Shown here piece after piece: positions 62,349 through 64,000 of a stretch of DNA of 64,000 nt. The notes beneath the pieces are model-generated. The model ran no database searches, was not told the DNA's origin, and saw only the letters and a list, made by a program, of their open reading frames with translations. Source of the stretch: Brevundimonas sp. MYb52 (GTDB lineage Bacteria > Pseudomonadota > Alphaproteobacteria > Caulobacterales > Caulobacteraceae); NCBI RefSeq assembly GCF_002979535.1, contig NZ_PCPB01000001.1:248001-312000 (forward strand), written 5' to 3'. A program made the position numbers and the translations under genes. Position 1 is the stretch's first letter. Each line of letters starts with the position of its first letter.

Positions 62349-63322
62349 GCGTCATCCGCAGCGCCGTGACCGGCGTCGGCTCCTTCCTGCCGGAAAAAAT
62401 CGTCACCAACGCCGACCTGGCCAAGTTCGTCGATACGTCCGATGAGTGGATCGTCGAGCGCACCGGCATAAAACAACGCCATCAGGCCCGCGATGACGAG
62501 CCGACCAGCGACCTGGCGGTCGAGGCCGCGCGCCGCGCCCTGGCCGACGCGGGCAAGACGGCGGCGGATGTGGACCTGATCATCGTCGCCACCACCACGC
62601 CGGACCAGACCTTCCCCGCTACCGCCGCCATCGTGCAGCGCAAGCTGGGCGCGCCGGTTGGCATCGCTTTCGACGTTCAGGCCGTCTGCTCGGGCTTCGT
62701 TTACGCCATGAGCGTGGCTGACGGCTTTGTCGCGCGCGGCATGGCCAAGTGCGCCCTGGTCATCGGCGCCGAGGAAATGACCCGGTTGATGGACTGGTCC
62801 GACCGGACCACCTGCGTCCTGTTTGGCGACGGCGCCGGCGCCTTTGTGCTGGAGCCGCGTGAAGGGCAGGGGACCAAGGCTGATCAGGGCGTTCTAGGCT
62901 TTGCCCTGCGCTGTGACGGCTCCAAGGGCGACATGCTCTATGTCGACGGCGGTCCGGCTACGACCGGCACGGTCGGCCACCTCAAGATGCTGGGCAACCA
63001 GGTCTTCCGCCATGCCGTGGTCAATATCGCTGAAGCCATTGTCGGCGCGACCGAGGCGGCAGGCGTCGAGATCCCGGAGATCGACTGGTTCGTGCCGCAC
63101 CAGGCCAACCAGCGCATCATTCGCGGGGTTGGCGAGCGTCTGGGGCTGGACGAAAACAAGGTCGTCTCGACCGTCGCGATGCACGCCAACACCTCTGCGG
63201 CCTCCATCCCCCTGGCCATGGATGCGGCCATCAAGGATGGGCGCATCAAGCGAGGGGACCTGGTGGTGATCGAGGCCATGGGCGGCGGTCTGACCTGGGG
63301 GGCCTGCGCCTTCCGTCTCTGA
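62345..63322 (+). CDS. fabH: 3-oxoacyl-ACP synthase III
   Basis: 325 residues. The catalytic triad is visible: Cys in [11 protein letters not shown], His in [10 protein letters not shown], Asn in [10 protein letters not shown]. It starts fatty-acid synthesis by condensing acetyl-CoA and malonyl-ACP. It overlaps plsX by four bases, forming the usual plsX-fabH pair. Confidence 0.95.
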   Translation: MSVIRSAVTGVGSFLPEKIVTNADLAKFVDTSDEWIVERTGIKQRHQARDDEPTSDLAVEAARRALADAGKTAADVDLIIVATTTPDQTFPATAAIVQRKLGAPVGIAFDVQAVCSGFVYAMSVADGFVARGMAKCALVIGAEEMTRLMDWSDRTTCVLFGDGAGAFVLEPREGQGTKADQGVLGFALRCDGSKGDMLYVDGGPATTGTVGHLKMLGNQVFRHAVVNIAEAIVGATEAAGVEIPEIDWFVPHQANQRIIRGVGERLGLDENKVVSTVAMHANTSAASIPLAMDAAIKDGRIKRGDLVVIEAMGGGLTWGACAFRL

Positions 63323-63393
63323 TTTGCATTCAGGGCTTTGATTCGGGCCGACTTTGCCCTTCTATGCGTGCGGATTGATAGCGGAGAGACGCA

Positions 63394-63702
63394 GTGACGG
63401 GACAAGACACCCTGACCCGGGCGGATTTGTGCGAGGCGGTGCATGAAGAGGTGGGCCTATCCCGCCAGGAATGCTCTGGCCTGGTCGAGCGCACGCTCGA
63501 ACTGGTCGTCGAATCGCTTGAGCGCGGCGAGACGGTGAAGCTATCCGGCTTCGGCGTCTTCCAGGTGCGCGAGAAGCGCGCGCGTATGGGACGTAACCCC
63601 AAGACGGGCGAACCGGCGGCGATCAATCCGCGCCGGGTCATCAGTTTCCGCGCTTCGCAGATCATGAAGAGCCGGGTCCACGACGCGGTCGTCGAGGACT
63701 AG
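63394..63702 (+). CDS. ihfA: Integration host factor alpha subunit
   Basis: 102 residues from a GTG at 63394. HU/IHF fold; the DNA-binding arm carries [17 protein letters not shown], with the conserved Pro at its tip, and [14 protein letters not shown] precedes it. As a heterodimer with IhfB it bends DNA. The GAGA-rich sequence upstream (63384-63389) may be the ribosome site. It follows fabH by 71 bases. Confidence 0.94.
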   Translation: MTGQDTLTRADLCEAVHEEVGLSRQECSGLVERTLELVVESLERGETVKLSGFGVFQVREKRARMGRNPKTGEPAAINPRRVISFRASQIMKSRVHDAVVED

Positions 63703-63708
63703 TCTGAC

Positions 63709-64000
63709 GTGGCCAAAAGCCCGAACGCCTTTCGCACTATTTCCGAAGCCGCTGACGAAGTCGGCGCGCCCCAGCACGTCTTGCGCTTCTGGGAGACGAA
63801 GTTCGACTTCATCGCCCCGGTGAAACGCGCGGGCGGCCGCCGCTTCTATCGGCCCGAGGACGTCACCGTCCTGAAAGGCGTGCGGCGGCTGCTGCATGAT
63901 GAGGGGCTGACCATTCGGGGCGTCCAGCGCCTGCACAAGGAGCAGGGCCTGGCCCGTCTGGCCGCCTATGGCGATCCGGCGACGGCGCTGGAGATCGACG
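63709..64000 (+). CDS. MerR-family transcriptional regulator (partial)
   Basis: The first 97 codons, from a GTG at 63709; the gene leaves the window. The winged helix-turn-helix is clear: [25 protein letters not shown] and [16 protein letters not shown]. This ihfA-merR pairing is a well-known alphaproteobacterial arrangement. The effector-binding part is not visible. Confidence 0.9.
   Translation, partial: MAKSPNAFRTISEAADEVGAPQHVLRFWETKFDFIAPVKRAGGRRFYRPEDVTVLKGVRRLLHDEGLTIRGVQRLHKEQGLARLAAYGDPATALEID

Noticed and set aside
1..64000. CRISPR arrays, insertion sequences, prophage or rRNA genes
   Set aside because: No regular spaced repeats, transposase motifs, phage structural genes or rRNA sequence were seen anywhere in the window.

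Overview
The window is high-GC chromosomal DNA from an alphaproteobacterium, most likely Caulobacterales and Brevundimonas-like. The reasons are the number of TonB-dependent receptors, the GlcNAc PTS cluster with a TonB receptor, MnhAB fused as in alphaproteobacteria, the BamE / CBP3 chaperone / DUF177 / plsX / fabH / ihfA / merR order, and the glyA-nrdR-rib-nusB-thiL cluster. This assignment comes from gene content only. Almost every kilobase is coding, and many genes overlap by 1-4 bases (ATGA, GTGA, TGATG), so operons are long.

Layout. (1) 1-6199: salicylate/gentisate operon, running from ring-hydroxylase subunits and ferredoxin through gentisate dioxygenase, fumarylpyruvate hydrolase, an aromatic-acid MFS importer and maleylpyruvate isomerase to an outer-membrane channel. 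(2) 6254-13375: a TonB receptor, a TetR regulator, an aldehyde dehydrogenase, an SO2930-type diheme cytochrome lipoprotein and a beta-helix lipoprotein. Two similar palindromes suggest one regulon. (3) 13398-25834: complete GlcNAc/chitin-oligomer utilisation (nagA, nagB-II, GntR, divergent TonB receptor, GH20 hexosaminidase, EIIA-HPr-EI, EIICB). (4) 25831-33637: an exported amidohydrolase and the six-gene Mrp/Mnh Na+/H+ antiporter operon. (5) 33638-37770: an accessory stretch with a gene remnant, a secreted ubiquitin gene next to tRNA-Val, a dicarboxylate symporter, and a 1.6-kb island of small genes flanked by inverted REP copies. (6) 37771-50364: gph, glmU-rpiA, gor, two exported methyltransferase-like paralogues, a 3-hydroxyisobutyrate dehydrogenase, a sialidase-fold protein, an exported agmatine-deiminase-like protein, hemA with a Fur-type box, and an IPTL-CTERM surface protein. 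(7) 50542-64000: glyA-nrdR-riboflavin-nusB-thiL, the proton-pumping pyrophosphatase hppA, bamE, the CBP3 chaperone, DUF177, plsX-fabH, ihfA and a MerR regulator cut by the window end.

The most striking feature is at 34052-34510. It encodes a protein whose central 72 residues match eukaryotic ubiquitin at 62 of 72 positions with all seven lysines kept. A signal peptide predicted to be cut exactly before ubiquitin Met1 precedes it, and the conjugating diglycine tail is replaced by an IPTL-CTERM membrane-sorting tail. A second protein in the window (49612-50364) carries almost the same tail. Other observations worth checking are a 43-base leader shared by gor and ribE, a ribH that seems to start at CTG, a RibD lacking its deaminase domain beside a RibBA lacking its cyclohydrolase zinc site, and a second EIIB domain in NagE lacking its cysteine.
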